Positions 25,410-35,637 of a DNA stretch of 64,000 bases are shown here, piece by piece. A model generated the notes under the pieces. That model saw nothing but the letters and a program-made list of their open reading frames with translations, did not search any database and was not told the DNA's origin. Position 1 is the first letter of the stretch. Every line of letters begins with the position of its first letter. The translations under genes and the position numbers were made by a program. The stretch covers positions 197,086 through 261,085 of the forward strand of contig NZ_CDBJ01000100.1 in the NCBI RefSeq assembly GCF_000820045.1, given 5' to 3'. Origin of the DNA: Aeromonas rivuli (lineage in GTDB: Bacteria; Pseudomonadota; Gammaproteobacteria; Enterobacterales; Aeromonadaceae).

Positions 25410-26747
25410 ATGATGGGGAAACATAAGGATATGACAACAGCCACGCATGCTGATGGCCACACCCGCCCACTGAACCGGCAGGATTACAAGACCCTGAGCC
25501 TGGCGGCGCTGGGCGGCGCCCTCGAATTTTACGACTTTATCATCTTCGTCTTCTTCGCCGTGGTGATAGGCGAGCTCTTCTTCCCACCCGATATCCCCGA
25601 GTGGCTGCGCCAGTTCCAGACCTTCGGCATCTTCGCCGCTGGCTACCTGGCCCGCCCTCTCGGCGGCATCATCATGGCGCACTTTGGCGATCTCATCGGC
25701 CGCAAACGCATGTTCACCCTGAGCATACTGCTGATGGCCTTGCCGACCCTGTTGATCGGCTTGCTGCCTACCTATGCCACCCTCGGCATTGCAGCCCCGC
25801 TGCTGTTGCTGCTGCTGCGGATCCTGCAAGGGGCCGCCATCGGCGGCGAAGTGCCGGGGGCCTGGGTCTTCGTGGCCGAGCACGTGCCCGCCCGCCGGGT
25901 TGGCCTCGCCTGTGGCACCCTCACCGCCGGCCTGACCGCGGGCATACTGCTCGGTTCTCTGGTGGCCACCGCCATCAACCGCGGTATGAGCCCGAGCGAT
26001 GTCAGCGACTGGGGTTGGCGCCTGGCCTTCATCCTTGGCGGTCTGTTCGGCATCGTCGCCATGTACCTGCGCCGCTGGCTGCACGAGACCCCGGTATTTG
26101 CCGAGATGCAGGCCAACAAGGCCCTGGCCGCCGAACTGCCGCTCAAGACGGTGCTGCGTGAGCACAAAGGCAGCGTGCTGATCTCCATGCTGCTGACCTG
26201 GCTGCTCTCCGCCGGCATAGTGGTAGTGATCCTGATGACCCCCTCCTATCTGCAGAAGCTGCATGGGGTCAGTCCGGCCGATGCGCTGTCAGCCAACTCC
26301 CTGGCCATCGTCGCCCTGACTCTGGGCTGCATCTGCTATGGCCGTCTCATCGACAGCCTGGGCAGCGGCCCCACCTTCATGCTGGGCTCCCTGCTGCTGG
26401 CGGTGGCCAGCTACAGCTTCTATCACGGTCTGCTGGGCGGGACTGAACAGCTGATCCCTCTCTACACCCTGGTCGGTTTCGCGGTCGGCATTGTCGGCGC
26501 TGTCCCCTATGTGATGGTGAATGCCTTCCCGGCCGTGGTGCGCTTCTCCGGGCTGTCGTTCTCCTACAATGTGGCCTACGCCATCTTCGGCGGCCTGACC
26601 CCCATGCTGGTCACCCTCTGGATGAAGGATGACGTGCTGGCTCCTTCTCACTATGTGGTGGCCTTGTCACTCCTGGGTTTCCTGCTCGGCCTCTTCCTCT
26701 GGCTACGAGATCGCAGCGCGCGTCAGAGTGCCCCCCAGGTCGCATAA
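25410..26747 (+). CDS. MFS transporter, metabolite:H+ symporter type
   Basis: Twelve-helix inner-membrane transporter of the group that includes ProP, KgtP and YhjE. Typical motifs: GGALEFYDFIIF in helix 1, HFGDLIGRKRMF (the MFS A-motif) after helix 2, and RILQGAAIGGEVPGAWVFVAEH near helix 4. 445 residues from ATG 25410. ATG 25431 is the alternative start, as the codons before it are polar and no ribosome site precedes 25410. Substrates of this group are osmolytes or dicarboxylates; which one cannot be said. A single gene closed by a terminator. Confidence 0.88.
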   Translation: MMGKHKDMTTATHADGHTRPLNRQDYKTLSLAALGGALEFYDFIIFVFFAVVIGELFFPPDIPEWLRQFQTFGIFAAGYLARPLGGIIMAHFGDLIGRKRMFTLSILLMALPTLLIGLLPTYATLGIAAPLLLLLLRILQGAAIGGEVPGAWVFVAEHVPARRVGLACGTLTAGLTAGILLGSLVATAINRGMSPSDVSDWGWRLAFILGGLFGIVAMYLRRWLHETPVFAEMQANKALAAELPLKTVLREHKGSVLISMLLTWLLSAGIVVVILMTPSYLQKLHGVSPADALSANSLAIVALTLGCICYGRLIDSLGSGPTFMLGSLLLAVASYSFYHGLLGGTEQLIPLYTLVGFAVGIVGAVPYVMVNAFPAVVRFSGLSFSYNVAYAIFGGLTPMLVTLWMKDDVLAPSHYVVALSLLGFLLGLFLWLRDRSARQSAPQVA

Positions 26748-26765
26748 AGCCTCCTGGAGAACGCC

Positions 26766-26793
26766 AGAAGCCCCGCCATGGCGGGGCTTCTTT
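26766..26793 (+). terminator. Rho-independent terminator after the MFS gene
   Basis: Perfect palindrome AGAAGCCCCGCC-AT-GGCGGGGCTTCT followed by TT. Confidence 0.88.
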
Positions 26794-26892
26794 ATGCTGT
26801 GTCCATCGAGTGAAAGCGGCATAATATAAGCACTTCTGATGCCGGGGCAGGCCATTTCGTCCCGCGCCACCACCATCCTAACGAGGCTACTC

Positions 26893-27588
26893 ATGTTTTT
26901 TCAGGTTGTACTGCTGACCCTGCTGGCCCTGTTGCCCATGGTAAACCCGCCGACCACGGCGACCCTGCTGCTGGGTCTGAGCAAGGGCATGTCCCGGGAG
27001 CATGTACGCCGCCAGATCAATCTCGCGGCCATCTATCTGTTTGCCACCCTCTGCGTCAGCTTCTTCATCGGCTCTTCCATCCTCGACTTGTTCGGTATCT
27101 CCATACCGGGACTGCGCCTGGCCGGCGGCCTCATCATCGGCTTCATCGGTTTTCGCATGCTGTTTCCGGCCCCGCCCCAGGCCGGTGAGACGGACACCAA
27201 TCAGAGCATCGCCTTCGTGCCGCTTACCATGCCCAGCATGTGCGGCCCTGGCACCATGGCGCTGGTGATCAGTGGCGCCGCCCAGATTGCGGATCTCTCC
27301 ACAGAGACTCCCCGCCTCCCCATCTACGGCGGGGTTGTGGTCGCCTTCGCCCTGATGAGTCTGTTCAGCTGGGCCGTGCTCAAGCTGGCGGATCCCGTCT
27401 GCAAGCTGCTGGGTGAAACAGGCATCGATGCCATGACCCGCATCATGGGCTTCTTGCTGGTCTGCATGGGGATGCAGTTCTGCATCAACGGCATCAAGGA
27501 GGTCGCCCAGGATCCGGTATTCCACTCGGCACCCTCCGCCCAGCAGGCTCCCGCCCCCTTGTCGGAGCGGCTACCCGCCAAACCATGA
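26893..27588 (+). CDS. MarC-family integral membrane protein
   Basis: Six-helix inner-membrane protein of the MarC/YhgN (UPF0056) family, 231 residues. The ATG at 26893 has ACGAGG six bases upstream; a longer in-frame start at 26839 lacks a ribosome site and adds a polar leader. Conserved features are LLPMVNPPTTATLLLGL in helix 1, and PLTMPSMCGPGTMALVI in the middle, the typical P-L-x-x-P-x-x-x-G-P-G signature. Once linked to multiple antibiotic resistance, the family's transport role is unproven. Confidence 0.88.
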   Translation: MFFQVVLLTLLALLPMVNPPTTATLLLGLSKGMSREHVRRQINLAAIYLFATLCVSFFIGSSILDLFGISIPGLRLAGGLIIGFIGFRMLFPAPPQAGETDTNQSIAFVPLTMPSMCGPGTMALVISGAAQIADLSTETPRLPIYGGVVVAFALMSLFSWAVLKLADPVCKLLGETGIDAMTRIMGFLLVCMGMQFCINGIKEVAQDPVFHSAPSAQQAPAPLSERLPAKP

Positions 27589-27608
27589 TCGTCAGTGTTA
27601 CCCAATGC

Positions 27609-27636
27609 AAAACCCCGGCCTGAGCCGGGGTTTTTT
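27609..27636. terminator. Bidirectional terminator between marC-like gene and tldD
   Basis: AACCCCGGC (27611-27619), loop CTGA, GCCGGGGTT (27624-27632), with A and T runs on the outer sides. Confidence 0.92.
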
Positions 27637-27662
27637 ATGGTCATGAGCGCCAGCATCCAGAC

Positions 27663-29111
27663 TTACTGGGTACCGCCCACAGTGAGCTGATCCAGCTTGA
27701 GGGTCGGCTGACCGACCCCAACCGGCACACTCTGCCCCTCCTTGCCACAGACGCCAACCCCGCGATCCAGCGCGAGATCCCGGCCCACCATGGAGACCTG
27801 GCTCATGGCTTCCGGGCCATTGCCAATCAGGGTGGCCCCCTTGATGGGGGTGGTTATCCTGCCATCCTCGATGAGATAGGCCTCGGAGGCGGAGAAGACG
27901 AACTTGCCGGAGGTGATATCCACCTGGCCGCCGCCAAAGTTGGGGGCATAGATGCCCTTCTTGACCGAGGCGATGATCTCCGCAGGATCATACTGACCCG
28001 CCAGCATGTAGGTATTGGTCATGCGGGGCATCGGCAGGGCGGCATAGGATTCACGACGACCATTGCCCGTCGGCGCGACCCCCATCAGGCGGGCATTCTG
28101 CTTGTCTTGCAGATAACACTTGAGGATCCCGTTCTCGATCAGCATGTTGTAGCCGCCGGGAACCCCTTCATCATCGATGCTAACCGAGCCGCGACGCCCC
28201 TGCAGGGTGCCATCATCGACGATGGTGCAGTGTTTGGAGGCGACCTGCTCACCGATACGACCGGCGAAAGCGGAGGATCCCTTGCGGTTGAAGTCCCCCT
28301 CCAGGCCGTGGCCCACCGCCTCGTGCAGCAGCACACCGGGCCAACCGGAACCCAACACCACCGGCATGGTACCGGCCGGGGCATCGATGGCCTCCAGATT
28401 GACCAGCGCCTGGCGTACCGCTTCGCGCACGAAGCCGAAAGCCCGGCTCTCAAGGCCATCGAGTTCCAGGAACCAGTCATAACCAAAGCGGCCACCACCA
28501 CCGGCGCTGCCCCGTTCGCGGCGCTCGCCCCGTTCCGCCAGCACTGTTACCGAGAGGCGCACCAGAGGGCGAATGTCGGCGGCCAGGGTGCCATCAGTGG
28601 CCGCCACCAGGATCTCTTCATAGACCCCATTGATGGAGGCCATCACCTGCGTCACCGTCGGATCCAGACTGCGGGCAAACTTGTCCATCTGCTCGAGCAG
28701 GGCAATCTTCTGGTGCTTGTCCAGGGTCTGCAAAGGATCCAGGGCGGGATAGAGCAGGTTGGCCGAGGTTCTGGCCCAGGCCTTCACCTTGCCCTGACTG
28801 CCTGCGGCGGCGATGCCACGGGCGGCGGTCACGGATTGCTCCAAAGCGCGCAGACTCAGCTCATCGGAGTAGGCGAAGCCGGTCTTCTCACCGCTGACGG
28901 CACGCACCCCGACCCCCTGGTCGATGTTGTAACTGCCGTCTTTGACGATGCCATCTTCCAGCATCCAGGACTCATGCCAGCTGCGCTGGAAATAGAGATC
29001 GCCAAACTCCACCTGGTGGCTCATCAGGCTGCCGAGCAGCTGTTGCAAGCGGCCTTCATCCAGCCCATTGGGCGCCAGCAGGGAGGCACTCACCTGATTC
29101 AATAGACTCAA
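27663..29111 (-). CDS. tldD: Metalloprotease TldD
   Basis: Subunit of the TldD/TldE zinc protease that trims unstructured peptides (microcin B17 precursor, CcdA in E. coli). 482 residues, one more than E. coli TldD. The zinc-binding HEAVGH is at 263-268. Conserved blocks include [22 protein letters not shown]-like and [19 protein letters not shown]. The start is a TTG at 29111 with GAGAG upstream; no ATG or GTG lies closer. The partner tldE (pmbA) is not in the window, as usual. It is the last gene of the conserved yhdP-rng-mre neighbourhood. Confidence 0.95.
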   Translation of the reverse strand: MSLLNQVSASLLAPNGLDEGRLQQLLGSLMSHQVEFGDLYFQRSWHESWMLEDGIVKDGSYNIDQGVGVRAVSGEKTGFAYSDELSLRALEQSVTAARGIAAAGSQGKVKAWARTSANLLYPALDPLQTLDKHQKIALLEQMDKFARSLDPTVTQVMASINGVYEEILVAATDGTLAADIRPLVRLSVTVLAERGERRERGSAGGGGRFGYDWFLELDGLESRAFGFVREAVRQALVNLEAIDAPAGTMPVVLGSGWPGVLLHEAVGHGLEGDFNRKGSSAFAGRIGEQVASKHCTIVDDGTLQGRRGSVSIDDEGVPGGYNMLIENGILKCYLQDKQNARLMGVAPTGNGRRESYAALPMPRMTNTYMLAGQYDPAEIIASVKKGIYAPNFGGGQVDITSGKFVFSASEAYLIEDGRITTPIKGATLIGNGPEAMSQVSMVGRDLALDRGVGVCGKEGQSVPVGVGQPTLKLDQLTVGGTQ

Positions 29112-29186
29112 TCTTTCTCTCCACTCTCGATGCGAGACGTCGTAACGGTGAATTCATCCGGTGTGGCCCGGTGACAAGTTCGTATT

Positions 29187-29271
29187 CGTAGGGTGCAATG
29201 AACAAAGTGAACTGCATCGCCAACCCAAACATAGACACAGGTGCAATGCGCTTCGCTTGTTGCACCCTACG
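29187..29271. repeat. REP/MITE-like inverted-repeat element
   Basis: 30-base ends (29187-29216 and 29242-29271) are inverted repeats of each other, 23 of 30 matching, starting CGTAGGGTGCAA and ending TTGCACCCTACG. The right arm is itself a hairpin, GGTGCAA (29240-29246) / TTGCACC (29260-29266). It lies in the gap between tldD and the nitrilase gene. No target duplication is evident. Similar TAGGGTGCAA palindromes are scattered in gammaproteobacterial genomes (recollection, not searched). Confidence 0.7.
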
Positions 29272-29345
29272 TCAATCAAGCAACCGGGCGTGGTGCACTA
29301 TCGGCAAACGACTGCGTTTTAGTTCTTCACCTCTTCACCACACCA

Positions 29346-30152
29346 TCAGAGCAAGCGGGCGTGTTGCAGCACGGGCATGGTGCGTTTCAATTCGTCGACA
29401 AGCCCGGGATCCATCTTCACCAGCACTGTGGCGGGGCCCGCATCCTGGCAGGCCAACACCCGCCCCCAGGGATCGATGATCATGCTATGGCCCCAGGTCT
29501 GGCGGCCCGTCTCGTGGCTGCCGCCCTGATTGGCCGCCACCACATAACACTGGTTCTCGATGGCGCGGGCCCGCAGCAGCGGCTCCCAGTGCGCCTCCCC
29601 CGTCACGGCGGTAAAGGCGGCAGGCACCAGCAACACCCGGGCCCCCTGGGCGCTCAGCCGACGATAGAGCTCGGGAAAGCGCAGATCATAACAGATAGAG
29701 AGGCCGAGGGGGCCAAAGGGCGAGTCAGTCAGGCTGACCTCCCGACCCGGGCTGAAGGTCTCGGACTCCCGGTAGCGACCATGGTTGTCCGCCACATCCA
29801 CATCGAACAGATGGATCTTGTGATAGTGACCTCGGCGGGCCCCCGCCGGATCGAACACCAGGGAGCTGGTGTGGATATGGCTCGAGCCCGGGATCCGAGT
29901 CGGCATGGCACCAGCCACCAGCCAGATGCCATGCTCCTGAGCCCAGCTGGCCAACTGGGACTGAATGGGCCCCTCGCCAAGGCGCTCGGCCCCATCGAGA
30001 TAACCCTGCCGTTCGCCAAACAGGGCGAAGTTCTCCGGCAGCAGCACCAGCAAGGGGCGCGCCGGGGGGAGCTCGGCCAGCAAGCGGGCAATCTGCGCCC
30101 TGTTATCGGCCCAGTGTCGTCCCGAGATCAACTGCATTGCGCATAGCCACAT
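29346..30152 (-). CDS. Carbon-nitrogen hydrolase (Nit/nitrilase family)
   Basis: Amidase of the nitrilase superfamily, Nit1/Nit2-like branch, whose members repair deaminated glutathione. The catalytic triad is visible: Glu in LPENFALF (about 40), Lys in HKIHLFDVD (about 112), Cys in SICYDLRFPELYR (about 154). 268 residues. The ATG at 30152 follows AAGGAG at the right distance, so the internal Met at codon 6 is not needed. It lies 33 bases after yhdP on the same strand, an addition to the E. coli order, in which tldD follows yhdP. Confidence 0.9.
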   Translation of the reverse strand: MWLCAMQLISGRHWADNRAQIARLLAELPPARPLLVLLPENFALFGERQGYLDGAERLGEGPIQSQLASWAQEHGIWLVAGAMPTRIPGSSHIHTSSLVFDPAGARRGHYHKIHLFDVDVADNHGRYRESETFSPGREVSLTDSPFGPLGLSICYDLRFPELYRRLSAQGARVLLVPAAFTAVTGEAHWEPLLRARAIENQCYVVAANQGGSHETGRQTWGHSMIIDPWGRVLACQDAGPATVLVKMDPGLVDELKRTMPVLQHARLL

Positions 30153-30185
30153 GACTCACTCCTTGTTCATCATCCGGATGGGGTC

Positions 30186-33100
30186 TCAACGCTGGGACGG
30201 GCCATCATGCTTGGGGTTGAGCAGGAAGGGGCTCACCTCGTTGGGGGGCAGGGTTGGCGCTACCTGCTCCACCGCCTGCTTCTGATCCTGATTGAGCTTG
30301 ATCATGGCCCTGTCCCGTCCCGCCTCGATAAGCTTGGGATCGTCGATGGGACCTGAGACCCGAAAATCGATGCGGGTGATGACGTCTACCACGGGCTCGA
30401 GCAGCTTGGAGAGCGCCAACACGTAGAGCCCTGTGATGGGGGTCAACGAGAAGGCCGCCACCACCGGCAATGTGCCCCCCAGGTTGGGGGAAAAACTCAG
30501 CTCATAATCGATGTGCCAACGGACCAGATCCAGCACCCCTTCGCCTCTGAGATTACCCGCGGCGCCCTTCATGTAGAAGTCATTGTTGTGCACTATGCCC
30601 TTGTCGATCTTGGCGGTGGCGGACATGGACTCAAAATAGAAGCCCTTGTCGAACACGTCGCGAAAATCGAGGCGCAGCTTGCGCAGGATCGAATCCAGAC
30701 TGAGCAGAGAGAGCAACCGGGCGCCCTTGTCGTTCACCTCACGCAGGGTGCCGCCTTCCAGCTGGTACTCGGCCGTGCCGTTCAGGCTTGCCAGGTTGAG
30801 TCGATAAGGTACATCCTGCCAGCTGAGACTCGCCTTGGCCTTGGCGGGTGCATCGCCGATGGGGGAGGTGTAACCGAGCCGCTTGAGCAGCAGCTCGCTG
30901 TTTTTGCTGTTTATCTCCAGCCGGGCCTGGGTCTGCATGCCGCTGGCACTCGCTATCCAGTCGGCACTGCCGCTGAGCTGGCTGTTCGCCAGTCGCATGT
31001 CGAGCCCCTTGAGGCTTACCTTGCCGGGGGCTGGCACCAGCTCTCCCTTGACCGCTCCCAGGGGCAAGCTGCCAAAACGGCAATCCAGGCAGCTGAACCT
31101 GAGCCAGGGCATGGCGTCCATGATGGCCCTGTCTTGACTGGCATCGGCACCGGGTCGCAAGTCCTGGCTATTGCCGGACCAGTGAATACGGGCAAACTGG
31201 GCATCGACCGGCTGACTGTCCGCCAGGGGGAGTCGCACTACCCCCATCACATCGGGGCTGTCGATCATCACCTCGGTCGCCCCGGCGACGGGCCCGACCG
31301 TGAAGTGCACGGCCTTGAGCAGGGCACTGCCCAGACTCGCCTGTGCCAGCTGGCCATCCACCCACCAATCTGACGGCAAGAAGGCTGGCCCCACCAGGGC
31401 CGGGCTCTGGTCTCCGTGCTCCGGTAACCAGCGATTGAGCTTGGCAAGCCAGCCTGCCACATCGGCATTGGGCTGGTTGATGGCGATCAGCATGGGCTTG
31501 TCGCGCAGCGCCCTGCTACCGGCGCCGCCCACGTCCAGCCGCAAGCGGCTCAGATAGGGGCTGGCTTCGCCATAGACCAGGCTACTTTGCAGCGCGACAT
31601 CTGTGCCCAGGGCGCCATGGATCTCGGCCACCCCGCTCTGCCCTCGTACCGTGACGTTAAGGGGTTGGCGCGCCCCAGCCGCCTTGTTGAGGGGGGCAGG
31701 CAACTCCAGGGCCATGCCCTGCAGATCCGAATCGAGTTCGAGCTGGAAGTTAAAGGGTTTACCCCCTGGCAGGTTCAGCGCCAGCTTGCCGCGCCAGTCG
31801 CTGCGTCCTCGCAAGATGGCCAGGTCGCCTATCTGCTTTGGCTGGCGGGCGCTGTCCCAATTCCCTTTGAAATCAAGGTCAACCTTATAGACCCCAGGCT
31901 GCTGCCTGCCGTGATAATCCAGAGTCAAGGGCTGGTCCCAGAGTCTGGCCTTGAGCCCCTTGAAGCGGGTCTGGGCATTGTCATACTCGAGGCGGCCCTG
32001 CACCTGTTCCAGAGGCAGGTTCAGGGAGGCAACCCGCACCTTGTTGCCATCGAAATCTGCGTGGCCCTCGGCCTTGACCTCCCCCTTGCCATCCAGGGGA
32101 ATGTCGAGCTTGACCGTCCCCTTGAGCGGGCCGCGCACTTCCAGCTCGCCCAGGGCCTGACCGACCGAGTCCTTCAGGGGCGAGGCTTGCAGGTAGTCGC
32201 TGATGGCCTTGCCTTCCCCCGCCACCTTGGCGTCTATGTAGAGATGGGCACCGGGGTAGAGATCCGGGATCCAGGCATGGACATCGTCCGATCCCGCCTT
32301 GCCGAGCCGGGTAGCGTGGCTGCGCATATCCAGGCTGGCATTCTGAAACAGCAAGTCTATCTGCAAGTCGGTGAGAGGCTGCCAGCCGGGATCGAACTGG
32401 AAGCGCGCCCGCTCGAGGGGCACGGCCGCCTGGAAGATGCCCTCTCCCTTGGCATAAGGGAAGTCCTTGAACTCGCCATACCAGAGCAGGTCGGCCCCCT
32501 TGGCCTGACCGCCCTGAATGGCAGCGCTCAGGTAATCGACCAGGCTCTTGCCCATCACGGCAAGGGGGAAGTAGCCATCGGCGTGGGCCGCATTCTTGAC
32601 GTCAACATGGCCGGTCAGGGCAAGGAAGGGATGTTCGAACAAATCGAGTCGAAAACGGCTGCTCAGGCTCAAGTCAGGGTTATCGAGGAGAATATCCTGA
32701 CCGTAGAGCACCCAACCCTCCGGGTCGCGCCACCAGTCGAGGCGGGCCGAGAAGTCATCGATTGGGATGACGCGCTTGAAGTGACGGGCCGGATCCAGCT
32801 TGTCCTTGCTCATCCGCAGTCGGGCGCTGCCGCCGGTCGGAGTGAGCCAGAACTCGCCGTTCAGATCCTGCACACCGGGCACATCCTGCCACGCCTTGAG
32901 TTTGAGGTGAGCAAGATCCCCCCGCAGCGAGAGTCCCTGCCAATCTCCGGCGGCTTGCAAAAACAGCTCCTTGATCTCCCCCTCGGGCTGGGTCTGCTTG
33001 AGGGTCTCGGTCAACGCGGGGTAGAGGCCAGAGACCAGCTGGCTCAGGCTGGCCGCCTGCTTGAGATCCACGGCGGGCACATAACCCTGGATCCGGTCGC

Positions 33101-34082
33101 CGATGCGCTCGAGTTGCAACCTGCTGCGCAGCCAGGGTTTGCCGTCGAGCTTGAAGGTCATTTCGTGGCTGGCCAGTTGCCAGTCATCCCCGTCCCGACG
33201 CAGCTGCACTTTACCGCCCTGCAGACCCAGATGGTGCGTCTCGCCCTGTTTGGGATCTTTCCAGATGAGGTAGTTGTTACCAAACGCGAGCAGGGAGTCG
33301 CCAATCTGGCCACCGGCGAAGCTGCTCCAGAGCTGGAAGTCGAGCTGGCCGTCAACCTTGGGCTCACCGGTATGGATGCGGGCCAGCAGCGGGCCCAGAT
33401 CGAGCTGCTTGGCGCCAAGGTAGAGCTGCCCCTCCAGCCTGTCGAAGCTGCGTGCCGGGTTGGTGACATCCAGGATCAGATCCAGGGTGCTATCCCCCAC
33501 CCCGTTGACCAGATACGCCTTGCCCACCCCCTGGTGGCGCTTGCCGCTGTTGCGCCAGCGCAAGTTGGCCACATCCAGCGCCCGCACCGCGCCCAGGGCA
33601 GTGGTGATGCTGACGCGGGTGTTGTGCACATCGAAGGTGTCGAGCTGGGTCAGCAAGAAACGCAGCAGGGCCCGCTGCTGGTCATGGGGCTTCTCTTTCT
33701 GCTCCACGGCGGGCTGGCTCAGATCAAGGTGGATATCGCCATCGCTCAGTTGCAACTCGCCAAACACGGGCCTCAGCCGCTGCAGAGATTGCCAGAAATC
33801 GAGGTGAGCCCAGACTTTGCCGAGGCGAATGGCAAAACGCCCCGAATCCGGGGCTATGGTGAAGTTGGTCAGGGCCAAGGCGGGGCCGCTCTGGGTCCAG
33901 TCCAGGCCGACGGCGTCGACGCTGGCCTCCAGCTGGCTGCCCGCGAGCAGATGATCGAGCAGGGCCTGGCGATGCTGGTTGATCAGAGGGCCGCCAAGGC
34001 GCACCAGGCTGACCAGCAGCGCCAGCAGCACGAAGCAGACTCCGAGGGCCAGCCAGCCCCGACTCAACCAGCGGTGGATCAC
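30186..34082 (-). CDS. yhdP: YhdP, AsmA-like lipid transport protein
   Basis: Very large inner-membrane-anchored periplasmic protein of the AsmA/TamB group; YhdP, TamB and YdbH together carry phospholipids to the outer membrane in E. coli. 1298 residues: one N-terminal membrane helix (about 8-30, LALGVCFVLLALLVSLV) and a long beta-rich body with the DUF3971 and AsmA2 regions; the C-terminal block near LRLDFRDVFDKGFYFESM is the family signature. The GTG start overlaps the rng stop by one base (TAGTG), so the two are translationally coupled. Confidence 0.94.
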   Translation of the reverse strand: MIHRWLSRGWLALGVCFVLLALLVSLVRLGGPLINQHRQALLDHLLAGSQLEASVDAVGLDWTQSGPALALTNFTIAPDSGRFAIRLGKVWAHLDFWQSLQRLRPVFGELQLSDGDIHLDLSQPAVEQKEKPHDQQRALLRFLLTQLDTFDVHNTRVSITTALGAVRALDVANLRWRNSGKRHQGVGKAYLVNGVGDSTLDLILDVTNPARSFDRLEGQLYLGAKQLDLGPLLARIHTGEPKVDGQLDFQLWSSFAGGQIGDSLLAFGNNYLIWKDPKQGETHHLGLQGGKVQLRRDGDDWQLASHEMTFKLDGKPWLRSRLQLERIGDRIQGYVPAVDLKQAASLSQLVSGLYPALTETLKQTQPEGEIKELFLQAAGDWQGLSLRGDLAHLKLKAWQDVPGVQDLNGEFWLTPTGGSARLRMSKDKLDPARHFKRVIPIDDFSARLDWWRDPEGWVLYGQDILLDNPDLSLSSRFRLDLFEHPFLALTGHVDVKNAAHADGYFPLAVMGKSLVDYLSAAIQGGQAKGADLLWYGEFKDFPYAKGEGIFQAAVPLERARFQFDPGWQPLTDLQIDLLFQNASLDMRSHATRLGKAGSDDVHAWIPDLYPGAHLYIDAKVAGEGKAISDYLQASPLKDSVGQALGELEVRGPLKGTVKLDIPLDGKGEVKAEGHADFDGNKVRVASLNLPLEQVQGRLEYDNAQTRFKGLKARLWDQPLTLDYHGRQQPGVYKVDLDFKGNWDSARQPKQIGDLAILRGRSDWRGKLALNLPGGKPFNFQLELDSDLQGMALELPAPLNKAAGARQPLNVTVRGQSGVAEIHGALGTDVALQSSLVYGEASPYLSRLRLDVGGAGSRALRDKPMLIAINQPNADVAGWLAKLNRWLPEHGDQSPALVGPAFLPSDWWVDGQLAQASLGSALLKAVHFTVGPVAGATEVMIDSPDVMGVVRLPLADSQPVDAQFARIHWSGNSQDLRPGADASQDRAIMDAMPWLRFSCLDCRFGSLPLGAVKGELVPAPGKVSLKGLDMRLANSQLSGSADWIASASGMQTQARLEINSKNSELLLKRLGYTSPIGDAPAKAKASLSWQDVPYRLNLASLNGTAEYQLEGGTLREVNDKGARLLSLLSLDSILRKLRLDFRDVFDKGFYFESMSATAKIDKGIVHNNDFYMKGAAGNLRGEGVLDLVRWHIDYELSFSPNLGGTLPVVAAFSLTPITGLYVLALSKLLEPVVDVITRIDFRVSGPIDDPKLIEAGRDRAMIKLNQDQKQAVEQVAPTLPPNEVSPFLLNPKHDGPSQR

Positions 34083-35551
34083 TACATCATCACCACATCA
34101 AACTGTTCCTGACCACATAGCGGCTCGCTGATGAGTCGCACCTGCTTGCCGATGAACACCTCCAGCTCGGCCAGGCTGTGGGACTCCTCCCCGCGCAGAT
34201 AGTCCGCCACGGCAGGGGCCGAATAGACGGTGAACTGATCGGCATCGTAGGCACGGTTGACGCGGATGATCTCCCGCAGGATCTCGAAGCAGACCGACTC
34301 CACCGTCTTGACCCGGCCGCGCCCCTTGCACTCGGGGCACTCGGAGCAGAGCACATGCTCCAGGCTCTCCCGGGTGCGCTTGCGGGTCATCTCCACCAGG
34401 CCGAGCTGGGAGAAGCCGTTGACGTTGGTCTTGGCCCTGTCTTTGGCCAGGGCCAGCTCCAGGCTGTGCAGCACCCGGCGCCTGTGATCCTCGGACTGCA
34501 TGTCGATGAAGTCGATGATGATGATGCCGCCGAGGTTGCGCAGCCGCAGATGACGGGCGATGGCGGCGGTGGCCTCGACGTTGGTGTTGAAGATGGTCTC
34601 TTCCAGATTGCGGTGGCCGACGAAGGCGCCGGTGTTGATGTCCACCGTGGTCATGGCTTCGGTCTGGTCGATGATGAGGTAGCCGCCGGATTTCAGCTCC
34701 ACCTTGCGCTCCAGGGCGCGCTGGATCTCGTTCTCCACGTCATAGAGATCGAAGATGGGCGACTCCCCCGCATAGGACTCCAGCTTGCTGGCAAGCTCGG
34801 GCACATACTCCTCGGTGAAGCGTTTGAGCGCCTCGAAGCTCTGCCTGGAATCGACCCGGATCTTGTCGAGCTCGGCACCGACGAAGTCACGCACCACCCG
34901 AAAGGCGAGGCTGGGATCTTCATAGAGGATCTTGCAGGGGGGGTACTTGTGTTTGCGCTCCAGGATCTTGCGCCACAGCCGTTTCAGGAAGGCGGCATCC
35001 TGCTCGAGTTCCTGCTCCCCCACCCCTTCGGCGGCGGTGCGGATGATGTAGCCGCCCAGATCGTCCACATAGCCGGCCACGGTGCGCTTGAGGCGCTCAC
35101 GTTCGGCCTCGGATTCGATCCGCTGGGAGACACCGACGTGGGCGCTGCCCGGCATAAACACCAGATAACGGGACGGCAGGGTGATGTCGGTGGTGAGACG
35201 GGCGCCCTTGGTGCCCAGGGGATCTTTGACCACCTGCACCATGATGTCCTGCCCCTGACGGACCAGCTCGGCGATGTTGCCCGCCTGGAACTGCTCCTTC
35301 TCCTTGACCGCCACGCACTCGGTGTGGGGCACTATGTCGGAGGCGTGCAGGAAGGCGGCCTTGTCCATGCCGATGTCGACGAAGGCCGCCTGCATGCCAG
35401 GCAGCACCCGGCTGATCTTGCCCTTGTAGATGTTGCCCACTATGCCACGCTTGGCTTGGCGCTCTACGTGCACTTCTTGCAGCAAGCCATTCTCGACCAA
35501 GGCGACCCGGGTCTCTGAGGGAGTGACGTTTACCAGCAGTTCTACCGACAT
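34082..35551 (-). CDS. rng: Ribonuclease G
   Basis: Endoribonuclease of the RNase E/G family, maturing the 5' end of 16S rRNA and cutting some mRNAs. 489 residues, exactly the E. coli length. N-terminal S1 domain (about 38-128, GNIYKGKISRVLPGMQAAFVD). The catalytic Mg-binding aspartates lie in MTTVDINTG and IIIIDFIDM. The zinc-link motif CSECPECKG lies near residue 405. Transcribed between yhdE and yhdP. The long open frame on the opposite strand is a shadow. Confidence 0.96.
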   Translation of the reverse strand: MSVELLVNVTPSETRVALVENGLLQEVHVERQAKRGIVGNIYKGKISRVLPGMQAAFVDIGMDKAAFLHASDIVPHTECVAVKEKEQFQAGNIAELVRQGQDIMVQVVKDPLGTKGARLTTDITLPSRYLVFMPGSAHVGVSQRIESEAERERLKRTVAGYVDDLGGYIIRTAAEGVGEQELEQDAAFLKRLWRKILERKHKYPPCKILYEDPSLAFRVVRDFVGAELDKIRVDSRQSFEALKRFTEEYVPELASKLESYAGESPIFDLYDVENEIQRALERKVELKSGGYLIIDQTEAMTTVDINTGAFVGHRNLEETIFNTNVEATAAIARHLRLRNLGGIIIIDFIDMQSEDHRRRVLHSLELALAKDRAKTNVNGFSQLGLVEMTRKRTRESLEHVLCSECPECKGRGRVKTVESVCFEILREIIRVNRAYDADQFTVYSAPAVADYLRGEESHSLAELEVFIGKQVRLISEPLCGQEQFDVVMM

Positions 35552-35637
35552 AAGTTACCTTGTCTGTTCTAGTTTTGAATTCTGGGCAGCCCATCCGGAA
35601 CAGGGGCGGAGGTAACAGGGTAAACGCGGAGAGAGAC

